Source: Eubacteriales bacterium (GTDB lineage Bacteria; Bacillota; Clostridia; Acetivibrionales; JANLFN01). From it: a stretch of DNA of 64,000 nt. Shown here piece after piece: positions 16,066-24,811 of this stretch. Both the position numbers and the translations under genes were made by a program. The stretch is taken from assembly GCA_024655885.1 (NCBI GenBank), contig JANLFN010000001.1, forward strand, positions 248,001 to 312,000, written 5' to 3'. Positions within the stretch are counted from its first letter, which is position 1. Every line of letters begins with the position of its first letter. The notes below the pieces were generated by a model, which was not told the origin of the DNA, searched no databases, and saw nothing but the letters and a program-made list of their open reading frames with translations.

Positions 16066-16623
16066 CTAATTCCCCATTGTGTGATTTGCTATCATTTTTA
16101 TGATTGTCAGCATATCGGAATTCTTTTTAAGCTTAAACTCACCGACAGCGATTTCCCTCTCCAGCCCCATAGTCTCCAACTGCTTATTAAATTCGTCCTC
16201 ACTGCCGATCAAGCCGGCTTTAAACAACCTCTCCGCAACCATTTCAGACGTGTCCCCGGGATTGATCGTAATAGTGACCTCCTGTTCAGCATCTCCCTCT
16301 TGTAAAGCCGGCGCTTGATCGGCCGTCTGGCTATTAACTTCACCGCCGGTTTCATTATTCGGGCTTGCTTTTGCCTGATCTGCGGTGGTTTCACCAGCGG
16401 AAGCCTTATCACTGTCTTTTATCTTTCCGGTCCTGGAATTCTGTTCCTTAATGATATCACTGCTCTCAATCATCCCATATTCTTTAGCCTTTCGGATAAT
16501 TTGGCCCCTGTCAAGATTTGCATAGGGGTCAGTTCCTGCAATGTATATCATACTTAAGACCGACGTCAATATAACACCGATACCAATCCCTAATAATAAG
16601 CTCTTTACATGAAAATTCCTCAT
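16066..16623 (-). CDS. Membrane-anchored protein with MltG/YceG-like LysM-type domain, no catalytic domain
   Basis: A 185-residue protein with one N-terminal membrane helix (LLLGIGIGVILTSVLSMIYI), a low-complexity Ala/Thr/Asp/Glu linker (about 65-110), and a C-terminal domain (VTITINPGDTSEMVAERLF ... VGEFKLKKNSDMLTIIKMI). The last part resembles the small substrate-binding domain at the start of MltG-type lytic transglycosylases; the catalytic Glu domain is absent. It is the last gene of the fla/che operon direction before tRNA-Leu. A peptidoglycan-binding role outside the membrane is inferred. It sits 52 bases after the swrB-like gene. Confidence 0.75.
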   Translation of the reverse strand: MRNFHVKSLLLGIGIGVILTSVLSMIYIAGTDPYANLDRGQIIRKAKEYGMIESSDIIKEQNSRTGKIKDSDKASAGETTADQAKASPNNETGGEVNSQTADQAPALQEGDAEQEVTITINPGDTSEMVAERLFKAGLIGSEDEFNKQLETMGLEREIAVGEFKLKKNSDMLTIIKMIANHTMGN

Positions 16624-16675
16624 ATTCGCTCCCTGTTGCCAAAAAAGCGCTCATACGCCTTTTTAAGTGACTTTT

Positions 16676-17320
16676 TTACCTGTTTATTCCCAGGATCAGC
16701 TGTACTTCACCTTTTCCCATATCCAGCTGTTTTGCTATGCTGGTATCTGAAAGTCCCTCATTCGCCAAGCGGATTACATCTTTATATTTGCTGTTGATGG
16801 GTATGATTTTTTCCGCCGCAATGATTTTTTTCTCAGCAGGTACAACCTTTACTTTTGCCCCTGTGTGCAGCCTATATCTTTTAACCCGTGCGGCGGCCTC
16901 CTCCCGGAGTTCCATGTTTTCAATGATGAGGTCGCTTTTTTTGCTCGGCAAGATTTCGGCACCGTCTCCACAAATATCCTCTGCGCTCTCAATGGCTGCC
17001 TTTTCAATAGGAACCGGCTGCCCAGTCTCGCTTTTGTCCGTCTTTGCTTTTACTTGCTCCACCTGCTGACTTATATTCTGCAGGCATAAACATAGCTCTT
17101 CTTTTTTTAAGTCAACCTGATTGACTATATAGTCGGAAAACTTATTCAATTCGTCAATCATTTGTTCGGAATCGGAAATAATGTTGATTAGCTCTTCCCT
17201 TTTTTCATCTACTTTTTTTACATAATCCAATGATTTCTTTTTGTCATAGATAATCCACACAAAAGTTGTCACAACTAAAGCCATGCCCAAAAGGATAATA
17301 CTCATATAAAACTGATTCAT
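16676..17320 (-). CDS. SwrB/DUF6115-like membrane protein with C-terminal helix-turn-helix
   Basis: A 214-residue protein: one N-terminal membrane helix (MSIILLGMALVVTTFVWIIY), a coiled coil (about 30-95), a variable linker, and a short C-terminal helix-turn-helix-like segment (KDVIRLANEGLSDTSIAKQL, then GEVQLILGI). This is the layout of B. subtilis SwrB (YlxL), which lies just after sigD in the fla/che operon and promotes activation of the flagellar export apparatus. Position after sigD matches. Identity with SwrB is by architecture and synteny; sequence similarity was judged by eye only. Confidence 0.72.
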   Translation of the reverse strand: MNQFYMSIILLGMALVVTTFVWIIYDKKKSLDYVKKVDEKREELINIISDSEQMIDELNKFSDYIVNQVDLKKEELCLCLQNISQQVEQVKAKTDKSETGQPVPIEKAAIESAEDICGDGAEILPSKKSDLIIENMELREEAAARVKRYRLHTGAKVKVVPAEKKIIAAEKIIPINSKYKDVIRLANEGLSDTSIAKQLDMGKGEVQLILGINR

Positions 17321-17402
17321 TCAAACACCTCATTTTATCTTTCGTTGTAATCTTCTGCTCAAGTTGCGAAATATCAGAGTTAAAAGATTATAATGTAATG
17401 AT

Positions 17403-17717
17403 TCAAAGTCTAATATCAATTGTACCTGTTTTATTTTCCAATTTCAAATCCTTGTTTTTACTGTTATCATTTTTGTCTCTCTTCTTTTCTTCCTTTTTTC
17501 TTTCCTGCTGTTCCTTTTCCTGTTTATCTCGTATTCTGGCCTCCTGTAATTTTTCCCGGGTATGTACCTGTTTTGTGTCATTATCTGCTTTTTGCTCGAC
17601 TAAAGAAGATTGCTGCTGCTGTAACACCTGGTTTTTTTGCTGCTCATCATTCGACAGTTTAGACACCTCCATTATCTTTGGAAACATCACTTGAAAATCA
17701 ACAGGCTTTATGGACAC
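17403..17717 (-). CDS. Charged coiled-coil protein of the flagellar operon, function unknown
   Basis: A 104-residue protein. The start (MSIKPVDFQVMFPKIMEVSK) is the only non-repetitive part; the remainder is highly charged and Gln/Lys/Glu-rich (QEKEQQERKKEEKKRDKNDN), predicted helical then disordered. No membrane segment. It lies between the FapA-family and swrB-like genes. Short proteins with a similar N-terminus occur at this place in clostridial flagellar operons in my recollection, but I know no named function. Confidence 0.7.
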   Translation of the reverse strand: MSIKPVDFQVMFPKIMEVSKLSNDEQQKNQVLQQQQSSLVEQKADNDTKQVHTREKLQEARIRDKQEKEQQERKKEEKKRDKNDNSKNKDLKLENKTGTIDIRL

Positions 17718-17919
17718 AAAATCATCTCCTCTCGGGTTGAAGATATGCTCATTGGCCGCTCAGGGCTCAGGTTGGAGTATTATTTTTGAGCCACTCAAGG
17801 TTAAAATTTTTAGACCTTTACCTTACTCTGCCTCAAAGCTCTACGTTAGCCTCAACCTTGACCGGCTTCAAAGCCAACTTCATCTTTAACCTATGTCTTT
17901 TTTCAGCCTCTCATCATAG
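17718..17919 (-). other. Spacer with imperfect inverted repeats
   Basis: A 202-base gap inside the operon with several CTCAGG/CCTCAA and GGTTGAG-type segments in both orientations (GCTCAGGGCTCAGGTTGGAG; TAGCCTCAACCTTGACC). It could fold on the transcript, but no clean terminator with a U run is seen. No gene supported. Confidence 0.4.
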
Positions 17920-19548
17920 TCATCTGTCTAAAGCTCCTATTCTGATATCTGCTCCATCCCTATATAAAGTGCAATACTGCAGTGTTTCCTTAATGAATAT
18001 CATAGAAGTTCCTATAGTGACCTTGGTTCCCGGGTAAATACAATTGTATACCCTTACCTTTCCCCCGTCATCCTGTTGGAGCTTTGCCTCCAGCAGCGGT
18101 ATTTCGTTCCTGATTTCATTCAATTTATTGCTTAGGAATACTTTTGTCCTGACGATTTTAGCCAGCATTTCCTGTTTGTCAGGGGTCAATGCGCCGGCCG
18201 CTTCCATTTTTGTCAAGATGGCAACAGCCTGTTCCGCTTTTTTGATATCACCTTCCAGTTTCACAGCTTCGCCTTTCAGAGATTTGTAGCGTTCACGCAA
18301 AGTGGGATCCACTCCTACTTCAATGTCGGTAACGGTTGCCATATGAGATCCTATTACTTTTGCAGAAATTTCCTTTCCTACCTTGCACGTGCCGCCTACC
18401 AAAAGCCCTTTTTTCCCTCCCAGTTCAAGTCTGTTTCCGCATTTGACATTGCTGTGCATAATGGCTTCCGATTTGATGTCGTTTTTGGCTTCTACATTGC
18501 TGTGCTCTATATACCTTGCAACTATATCGCCACCACTCAAGAGGATGCCTTTTCCAAGCCCCTGCATGCCTCTTCTTAAAATTATATCTCCCTCGGCTTT
18601 AAGGACAGCTCCTTCAACAACGCCCCATACTTCAATATTCCCACCTGCTTCTACAGTGAATCCCGAAAGTACATTCCCCCTTATACTGACATTCCCCACA
18701 AAATATATGTTTCCGGTGCTGTTGTCCACATCCGCAGGAACTTCATAGTTGGCATACACATTCACTTTGCCGTCAATGTAAGTGACCTGGCCGTCTATAC
18801 TGGCTATCAATGCTTGTCCGTTTTCATCCGCCTCGACATTTTTCCCTCTGGGAAGCAAGGCTGGTTTGCCGTCTAGAGCAGGCACATCCATCCCGTTTAC
18901 ATTTCTACCGTTTGTTCCCTTGATAGGAGGAATCAATGTACAGAGTACCTGCCCCTTCTTAACACTTTCAATCAGGTTCAATTCCTTGAAATCCACTCTT
19001 CCATCTTCAAGTATTTTGGGTTTGTTCTCCTTACTTATGTTGAAGTGAAACTCAACTTTACCGTTTTGCCCGTTGACCGGCGGAGTTCCTTCCGCTACGC
19101 AAACCATTTCATTAAACACAGGGTATTTAGAAATAGTTTCCAATGTAGCCTTATTGATCCCGTATAGAACACCATTATTGTTCAATAAATTTAGGATTTC
19201 TTCGGCAGAAAGCATTTTACCGCCCTCAGGTTCCGTAAAGGTTATATAGGCTTTCATCTTATCGGGTGCTATTGCTATTGACGCAGAAGCATCAATTTTA
19301 ACTTCCTCTTGAGCTTCCGCAATCCGGACAGGATTTTTATCGGCTCTTGCCACTGCAAGCTCCACTATATCCTTATAAAAGTTTTTAACCATCTTGCAGG
19401 TTAATTTTTCAATAACCTCCTCCGTCCTCACCTTTCTGCCCTTCCCGATGGGAGGGTAAACGGTAAGGTACAGCCCATCCTGTCTGAAATCCAGATTGAA
19501 AAAACCGTCATTTACACCTTCAGAATTCCTGTGGGAGACTTTTAACAT
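17920..19548 (-). CDS. FapA-family (DUF342) polymerising beta-solenoid protein
   Basis: A 542-residue protein. The FapA N-terminal region (to about 170) is followed by Gly/Val-rich right-handed beta-solenoid turns (GNVSIRGNVLSGFTVEAGGN, VEGAVLKAEGDIILRRG) and a coiled coil near the C-terminus (about 430-500) before a final beta segment. Family members form beta-helical assemblies linked to cell-surface or cytoskeletal organisation. AGGGGGTGA lies just before ATG 19548; the track's upstream start at 19608 is less likely. It follows sigD by about 170 bases and is conserved after sigD in many clostridial flagellar operons, suggesting a role in motility. Confidence 0.88.
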   Translation of the reverse strand: MLKVSHRNSEGVNDGFFNLDFRQDGLYLTVYPPIGKGRKVRTEEVIEKLTCKMVKNFYKDIVELAVARADKNPVRIAEAQEEVKIDASASIAIAPDKMKAYITFTEPEGGKMLSAEEILNLLNNNGVLYGINKATLETISKYPVFNEMVCVAEGTPPVNGQNGKVEFHFNISKENKPKILEDGRVDFKELNLIESVKKGQVLCTLIPPIKGTNGRNVNGMDVPALDGKPALLPRGKNVEADENGQALIASIDGQVTYIDGKVNVYANYEVPADVDNSTGNIYFVGNVSIRGNVLSGFTVEAGGNIEVWGVVEGAVLKAEGDIILRRGMQGLGKGILLSGGDIVARYIEHSNVEAKNDIKSEAIMHSNVKCGNRLELGGKKGLLVGGTCKVGKEISAKVIGSHMATVTDIEVGVDPTLRERYKSLKGEAVKLEGDIKKAEQAVAILTKMEAAGALTPDKQEMLAKIVRTKVFLSNKLNEIRNEIPLLEAKLQQDDGGKVRVYNCIYPGTKVTIGTSMIFIKETLQYCTLYRDGADIRIGALDR

Positions 19549-19721
19549 TTTTTTCACCCCCTGCTTGAAATTTCCGCCTGTTTGTACAAGGCTTCCATTT
19601 CCATCCATATCTTATCTTCCGCAATAATCCTTTCACACCATTTATTTGGATATTGCAAAGCTATCTTTCTTAATTCCTATTTTGCACAATAATTCTTTGG
19701 TGCAACACATCTATCTATAAG

Positions 19722-20495
19722 TTACTGCTCATTTAATAAGGACTTATGCCTGCCTAATTTTCCGCGAAGCCTCAGGATTGACTTGGTGTGTAATTGTGAT
19801 ATCCTTGATTCCGAAACGTTCATTATAGCGCTGATTTCTTTAAGAGTAAGTTCTTCAAAGTAATAAAGGTTTATAACCATTTTTTCCTTTTCAGGAAGTT
19901 TATTGATCGCATCCGCTAGAATTTCTTTGAGTTCTACTATTTCAACATAATTTTCAGGTTTATCCTCTTTATTTAAGCTGGGCAGGTCTGTTCCCACCTC
20001 ATAGTTTTGTTCCAGGAATTCTTCGAGTGAAACCATTGAGGAAACGTTCACATCATTCAATAGCTTATAGAACTCTTCCAAAGAAATTCCCAGCTTGTCC
20101 GCCACTTCCTTGTCCGAGGCGGAATGTCCCAGTTCATTCTCAATTTCCCAGTATACCTTTTCCAGTTCTTTGCTTTTTTGCCGCAGCGATCTGGGAACCC
20201 AATCCATTTCCCTTATGCTGTCAATGATTGAGCCTTTTATGCGCAAAGAAGCGTAAGTCTCAAACTTAACCCCTTTATTAACGTCATACTTCTCAATTGC
20301 ATCGATCAGTCCAAACACCCCAAATCCGACCAAATCGTCATATTCAACGTTTGAACCGAAATAAATATTTAATCGGCCTGCAACATATTTTACGAGGTGT
20401 GAATACTCTATGATTAGCTTTTCTTTTACAGCAGGGTCTTTAGTGTCACTATACTGCTTCCATAATTCATGTTGTCTATTGTTAGCGGATGACAT
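19722..20495 (-). CDS. sigD: Flagellar sigma factor sigma-28 (SigD/FliA)
   Basis: A 257-residue sigma-70-family factor. Region 2 shows YDDLVGFGVFGLIDAIEKYD and FETYASLRIKGSIID; region 3 MDWVPRSLRQKSKELE is the FliA-type signature; region 4 LTLKEISAIMNVSESRISQLH is the -35-binding helix-turn-helix. It directs late flagellar, chemotaxis and autolysin genes. Placement near the end of fla/che matches B. subtilis, where distance from the promoter affects its level. The ribosome site is preceded by a run of nine G. No FlgM gene is in the window. Confidence 0.97.
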   Translation of the reverse strand: MSSANNRQHELWKQYSDTKDPAVKEKLIIEYSHLVKYVAGRLNIYFGSNVEYDDLVGFGVFGLIDAIEKYDVNKGVKFETYASLRIKGSIIDSIREMDWVPRSLRQKSKELEKVYWEIENELGHSASDKEVADKLGISLEEFYKLLNDVNVSSMVSLEEFLEQNYEVGTDLPSLNKEDKPENYVEIVELKEILADAINKLPEKEKMVINLYYFEELTLKEISAIMNVSESRISQLHTKSILRLRGKLGRHKSLLNEQ

Positions 20496-20503
20496 CTAAC
20501 CCT

Positions 20504-20512
20504 CCCCCCCCC
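20504..20512 (-). repeat. G9 homopolymer adjoining the sigD ribosome-binding site
   Basis: Minus strand reads G9-AGGG-TTAG-ATG. Nine identical bases are prone to slippage; because the run is 5' of the AGGG core, length changes would not alter the core-to-ATG distance but could change mRNA structure. Confidence 0.6.
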
Positions 20513-20595
20513 ATTGCCGAAGTTTATCTTTTGATTGTTGTTAATAAATCATTTTAATACATTGTACTCATACACATATTTATCCCATTTATGCT

Positions 20596-20967
20596 TTATG
20601 TTTTTTTGGAAATTCTATCTAAAATTAAAGGTTGAAAATCATCAGTCTCTAAGCTATCACCTACTTTGTGATCTATAGTATTGCCTTCCCCTTCTCTCCC
20701 CACCTCAGCCATTCCCGGCCTTTCTCCGCTGTCTTCGTTTCCTGACGGCTGCTCTGCCAGGTCTTTTAGTTTTTTGAGGTTGATTTCTTCGATTATGCCT
20801 TCAAGTGTATTCCTCACAAGGATTCCCAGAATAAAAAACACAACCAAGCCCTCTGCCATTCTTATGTATACCGTTTGCCTGGGAACACCGTCTCGATAAC
20901 TGATAATTCCAATGATCAATGCCATCAAAGCCCCAAAAATAAACGGCAGTTTTTGGATATATTCCAT
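20596..20967 (-). CDS. Small two-helix membrane protein of the flagellar operon
   Basis: A 123-residue protein with two N-terminal membrane helices (LPFIFGALMALIIGIISY and EGLVVFFILGILVRNTL) and a soluble acidic tail (about 60-123). No known family recognised. It lies between cheD and sigD, where B. subtilis has no counterpart I can name but where other Clostridia often carry a short membrane protein. Function unknown; association with the cell envelope part of motility is only inferred from its position. Confidence 0.78.
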   Translation of the reverse strand: MEYIQKLPFIFGALMALIIGIISYRDGVPRQTVYIRMAEGLVVFFILGILVRNTLEGIIEEINLKKLKDLAEQPSGNEDSGERPGMAEVGREGEGNTIDHKVGDSLETDDFQPLILDRISKKT

Positions 20968-21037
20968 ATGTTTTCCCCTCTGAAAAAATTATACATAGCA
21001 TTGCTGTGCTTTTCTGTTTTCATTAAAAAATACAATA

Positions 21038-21523
21038 TTATATTTGTGTTATACCATGCCCAATGGTTTTTATCAAGAACCTCCCGTCGTCCGAATAAAG
21101 TTCAACTGTACGTCCATAATTTCCTCCGGTATCTTCAGACAATAGAGGTATTTTCAATTCAGCCAGTACGTCCTTTGTTGCCAACACATTCCTGGCCCCA
21201 ATTCTTATAACGTCGGAAGATTGGTTAAATGCAAACATCTGGGCACCGCCGGCGATTTTCGCCGTAATTTTTTCCCGGTGCGCCCCCAGTTTAATCATGT
21301 CTTCTACCAGCTTGACAATAGCAGTATCCGCAAACTTTGCAATGTTTGAATTGTTTCTGGCCTGCAAACTGGAAGGCAACATTATATGAGCTAATCCTGC
21401 AATTTTCGTATAACGATCGTATAAAGCAATACCCACACAAGACCCCAGCCCCAAAGTTGTTATCACGCATGGATGGCAAGAAGCCTGCAAATCCGCCATG
21501 CCTACTTTAATAAGTCTATCCAT
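21038..21523 (-). CDS. cheD: Chemoreceptor glutamine deamidase CheD
   Basis: A 161-residue CheD. The catalytic Cys and His are seen in LGLGSCVGIALYD and AGLAHIMLP; KIAGGAQMF and SEDTGGNYGR are conserved family loops. CheD deamidates receptor glutamines and also binds CheC, enhancing its phosphatase activity in Bacillus-type chemotaxis. The start ATG touches the final base of the cheC stop region (1-base overlap at 21523), indicating co-translation with cheC. Confidence 0.96.
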   Translation of the reverse strand: MDRLIKVGMADLQASCHPCVITTLGLGSCVGIALYDRYTKIAGLAHIMLPSSLQARNNSNIAKFADTAIVKLVEDMIKLGAHREKITAKIAGGAQMFAFNQSSDVIRIGARNVLATKDVLAELKIPLLSEDTGGNYGRTVELYSDDGRFLIKTIGHGITQI

Positions 21524-22152
21524 TAGCTAATTACTCCTAATGCTCTTAATAATACCTCATAGGATTCCATATCCGGAACTAGGAAAAAATCACCGACAAC
21601 TCTCGAATTCCCTTCCAAAAACTCGGTTTCTATGTACAATACCGTATCTCCAATTTTTCCAAATTCAATGGCGGGTACGCTCAGGATAGCTCCGGCCATA
21701 TCAATGGCTATATCAGGAACTGACGGCATTATTTTTAGGTTTGTAAGCGCAGACATGGACGTCAGATATGAACTGGCAAGAATGTTTCCTATTTCCTTCA
21801 GAGCAGAAATTTCTATCTCTGAAAATTCGGCGGATTCTGAGGCATTGGAAGCGAAATCTCCCATAAGCATGTCCACTAAGGCATGGGCCGCATTGATATC
21901 AAGCATAAACATTATATTCCCGGTCAAATCACCGTTAACCCTCAGCAAAATGCCTACCACCAATTGGTCTGCCCCGCCCAGTATATCGTTTACATACTTG
22001 AACTCAAGGATTTTTACCTTTGGCACATCCATATTAACTTTTTTATTCAACATTTTTGCCAGGGCGGTGGCGGCATTACCCGCACCTATGTTGCCGATTT
22101 CCCTGAGTACATCTAGCTGCATATTGTTTAAATCATCAATATGAATTGTCAT
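21523..22152 (-). CDS. cheC: CheY-P phosphatase CheC
   Basis: A 209-residue CheC with two copies of the D/S-x3-E-x2-N phosphatase motif: LDVLREIGNIGAGNAA near residue 13 and ISALKEIGNILASS near 110. Both Glu and Asn are present in each, so two active centres are expected. It hydrolyses CheY-P and, with CheD, provides feedback to the receptors. It begins 44 bases after cheW and overlaps cheD by one base. Confidence 0.96.
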   Translation of the reverse strand: MTIHIDDLNNMQLDVLREIGNIGAGNAATALAKMLNKKVNMDVPKVKILEFKYVNDILGGADQLVVGILLRVNGDLTGNIMFMLDINAAHALVDMLMGDFASNASESAEFSEIEISALKEIGNILASSYLTSMSALTNLKIMPSVPDIAIDMAGAILSVPAIEFGKIGDTVLYIETEFLEGNSRVVGDFFLVPDMESYEVLLRALGVIS

Positions 22153-22196
22153 AAATATACCCCTCTTCCGGTTATTGGCTGTCGGTTGCCTGATAC

Positions 22197-22643
22197 CTAT
22201 TCTCCTATCTTGATAAGCTTTTCAAGATTCAAAAGTGTAATAATTCTGCCATCCGCTTTCCCAACCCCATGAATGTAGTCCATAGAAATGTCACTGCTGA
22301 AATTGTTGACGCCTTCTATCGAATCCTCCTGCAGCTGTACAACCTCCACGACAGCATCCACAATCATTCCCACCACGATGTCATCTATTTTTATAATGAT
22401 GATTCTGGTTTCATCGGTTTCTTCAATGCCAGCCATTTTGAACCTGGTCCTTAGATCCATAATGGGTATTATCTCACCCCTTAGGTTTATGACTCCTTTT
22501 ATGTAGTTTACAGTTTTAGGGACTCTTGCTATGGTCATCATTTTTTCAATGGTGGTAACTTTTTGAATATCCAGGCCGTATTCTTCTTTCCCAAGTTTAA
22601 ATACCACAAACTGCTTTGCATCGGAGCTTGCTATTCCATCCAT
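22197..22643 (-). CDS. cheW: Chemotaxis coupling protein CheW
   Basis: Single CheW domain of 148 residues (QFVVFKLGKEEYGLDI, IKGVINLRGEIIPIMDLR, DGRIITLLNLEKL). It links receptors to CheA of the primary system. It has one domain, in contrast with the triple-CheW protein at 9658. It follows cheA by about 95 bases, within the standard fla/che order cheB-cheA-cheW-cheC-cheD. Confidence 0.96.
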   Translation of the reverse strand: MDGIASSDAKQFVVFKLGKEEYGLDIQKVTTIEKMMTIARVPKTVNYIKGVINLRGEIIPIMDLRTRFKMAGIEETDETRIIIIKIDDIVVGMIVDAVVEVVQLQEDSIEGVNNFSSDISMDYIHGVGKADGRIITLLNLEKLIKIGE

Positions 22644-22738
22644 ATATATTAACTCCCTCCCGTACTATTTACTGGATTTCTCTCTATTGGAACATCCTGT
22701 TCCATCCCTGTGTTTTTCCCTATACCAATCCCGGTCCT

Positions 22739-24811
22739 TTATGCCAGGGAATTTACATCCAAAATCAAGGCAACATTACCGTCTCCTAAAATTGTGGCTC
22801 CCGCAATGCACTTAATGCCTACCAGAAGCTTGCCAAGGGATTTGATTACAATCTCCTGCTGGCCGATCAGTGAGTCTACCAGAAAACCTGATAATTTATC
22901 GCCTTTTTTCACAATTACGGCTGTTAGCTGCTTCTGCACTTTTTCTTCCTCTTGCGGTACTGCCAGCACCTTGTCAAGTCGTACAATAGGGACCACCATG
23001 TTTCTTAACAGGATTACCTCCTGTTTTTGCACCATCTTTATATCCTCCGGCACAATATTGATAATCTCTTTAATCGCATTTAAAGGAATGGCGTATTTTT
23101 CCTTATTGATCAAGACAAGCAGAGCTTGTATAATTGCAAGCGTCAGAGGCAGCCGGATAATAAATTTGCTTCCCTTACCTGGTTCAGTTTCGACCTCTAC
23201 CATTCCTCCTAAAGCTTCAATCTTCGTTTTTACTACATCAAGGCCTACACCTCTGCCCGAGATATCGGTTATTTTATCGGCTGTACTGAAGCTGGGCCTG
23301 AAAATAAAGTCAATGATATCTTTTTGGGAAAGGGTTCCCGCCATGTCTTGACTTACCAACCCCCTCTCTATCGCCTTGTGCTTTATTTGTTCAAGATTGA
23401 GGCCCTGTCCGTCGTCCTCAACTTCAATAATTACGTTGTTTCCTGCCTGGTATGCTCTCAAGGATATATTTCCCGCTTCCGGTTTTCCAGCGCGCTTTCT
23501 CTTTTCGGAAGATTCTATCCCGTGATCTGCGGAATTCCTCAATAGATGGATCAGCGGATCGCCGATTTCGTCAATGACAGTCCTATCAAGTTCCGTTTCC
23601 TCGCCGGACATAGTAAGTATGATTTCCTTCCCCAGTTCCTTGGATATATCCCTTATCATTCTTGGAAACCTGTTGAACACGGTTTCAATGGGTACCATTC
23701 TGACCTTCATTACCGCATCGTGCATGTTAGTCGTAATTCTTTCCAGGTATTCAACCGCTTCATTATATCGCTGGGACCTTTCCACACCCTCCAATTCTTC
23801 CAGGCGGGTCTTTATTATGATCAATTCGCTTACCAGGTTCATCAGCATGTCCAGCCTGTCAATATCCACCCTCACAGTTTTTCCTGTTTTAGGCTTAGAA
23901 ACCGTGCCGGGTTTTATGTCTTTGGAATCCTTTTTACCCTCATCCGCATCCTCATTATTTGTAACTTGTCCCATCGGTTTAATGAGAGTGTTATCGGTTT
24001 TGCTGCGGGTTTCACCGGAAATTGTGTCTGACTCCAACGGATTTATAATTACTTCATCAATTTCTGCTATGGAGTTTAGTTCTTTGGCAAACAACTCCTT
24101 GCTTTCCTTTGATATGACTATAACCGTAAACCTAAAGTCAAACTTTTCATCTTCTATGTCCTCCACCTTGGGTTCCGATTTAATAATTTCACCGTACTTT
24201 TCAAGGGCCTGGAATATAATAAATGCCCTGGCTGCTTTCAGCAGACAGCCTTTATTAAGTACAACCGTTATCGTATAGACATTCATCCTCATTTCAAGAG
24301 CTTTGTTAATTACATTCTGCTCGTATTGATTTATTACAACATCTTTCGCCGGTTCTGCCAGCAAAGCCGAAGATGCCGCCGCCGTTTCTTCAGACGCATT
24401 CTTCAACTGGAACTCAAGCTCGGTGGAATTATTGCCCTTTAAGTTTTTAAGCACCTGCAGGATGTCATCATATTGTTCATCCCCCTCGCTGCCGCTGTTG
24501 ACAATGTTGTCCAGGTAACTCTCCAGGGCGTCCAGACACTTGAAAAGCACGTCCACAAGATTGGAGTTTGCCTTTATCTCGTCATTTCTTAATGCCTGCA
24601 GCACATCTTCCATATCATGGGTAAACCTGGCCATTTTATTGAATCCCATGGTCCCCGCCATTCCTTTTAAAGTATGTGCAACCCTGAATATCTCATTAAT
24701 CATTGCCGTATCGTTCGGATTCTGCTCCAACTGCAGCAGCGATTGATTTAAGGCTTGCAAATGCTCTTTTGATTCCTCAATAAAAATTTCAATGTATTGA
24801 CTCATATCCAT
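22739..24811 (-). CDS. cheA: Chemotaxis histidine kinase CheA (primary system)
   Basis: A 690-residue CheA with all five domains: HPt (AHTLKGMAGTMGF, His about 49), P2 (about 160-260), dimerisation helices (about 310-370), ATPase with N-box (DPLIHLLRNSADHG), G1 (VEDDGQGLN) and G2 (GRGVGLDVVK), and a CheW-like P5 domain at the end (IIQALLVLINKEKYAIPL). ATG 24811 forms a TAATG overlap with the cheB stop, and GGGGGTG precedes it; the ORF track extends 38 codons too far upstream into cheB. Confidence 0.97.
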   Translation of the reverse strand: MDMSQYIEIFIEESKEHLQALNQSLLQLEQNPNDTAMINEIFRVAHTLKGMAGTMGFNKMARFTHDMEDVLQALRNDEIKANSNLVDVLFKCLDALESYLDNIVNSGSEGDEQYDDILQVLKNLKGNNSTELEFQLKNASEETAAASSALLAEPAKDVVINQYEQNVINKALEMRMNVYTITVVLNKGCLLKAARAFIIFQALEKYGEIIKSEPKVEDIEDEKFDFRFTVIVISKESKELFAKELNSIAEIDEVIINPLESDTISGETRSKTDNTLIKPMGQVTNNEDADEGKKDSKDIKPGTVSKPKTGKTVRVDIDRLDMLMNLVSELIIIKTRLEELEGVERSQRYNEAVEYLERITTNMHDAVMKVRMVPIETVFNRFPRMIRDISKELGKEIILTMSGEETELDRTVIDEIGDPLIHLLRNSADHGIESSEKRKRAGKPEAGNISLRAYQAGNNVIIEVEDDGQGLNLEQIKHKAIERGLVSQDMAGTLSQKDIIDFIFRPSFSTADKITDISGRGVGLDVVKTKIEALGGMVEVETEPGKGSKFIIRLPLTLAIIQALLVLINKEKYAIPLNAIKEIINIVPEDIKMVQKQEVILLRNMVVPIVRLDKVLAVPQEEEKVQKQLTAVIVKKGDKLSGFLVDSLIGQQEIVIKSLGKLLVGIKCIAGATILGDGNVALILDVNSLA

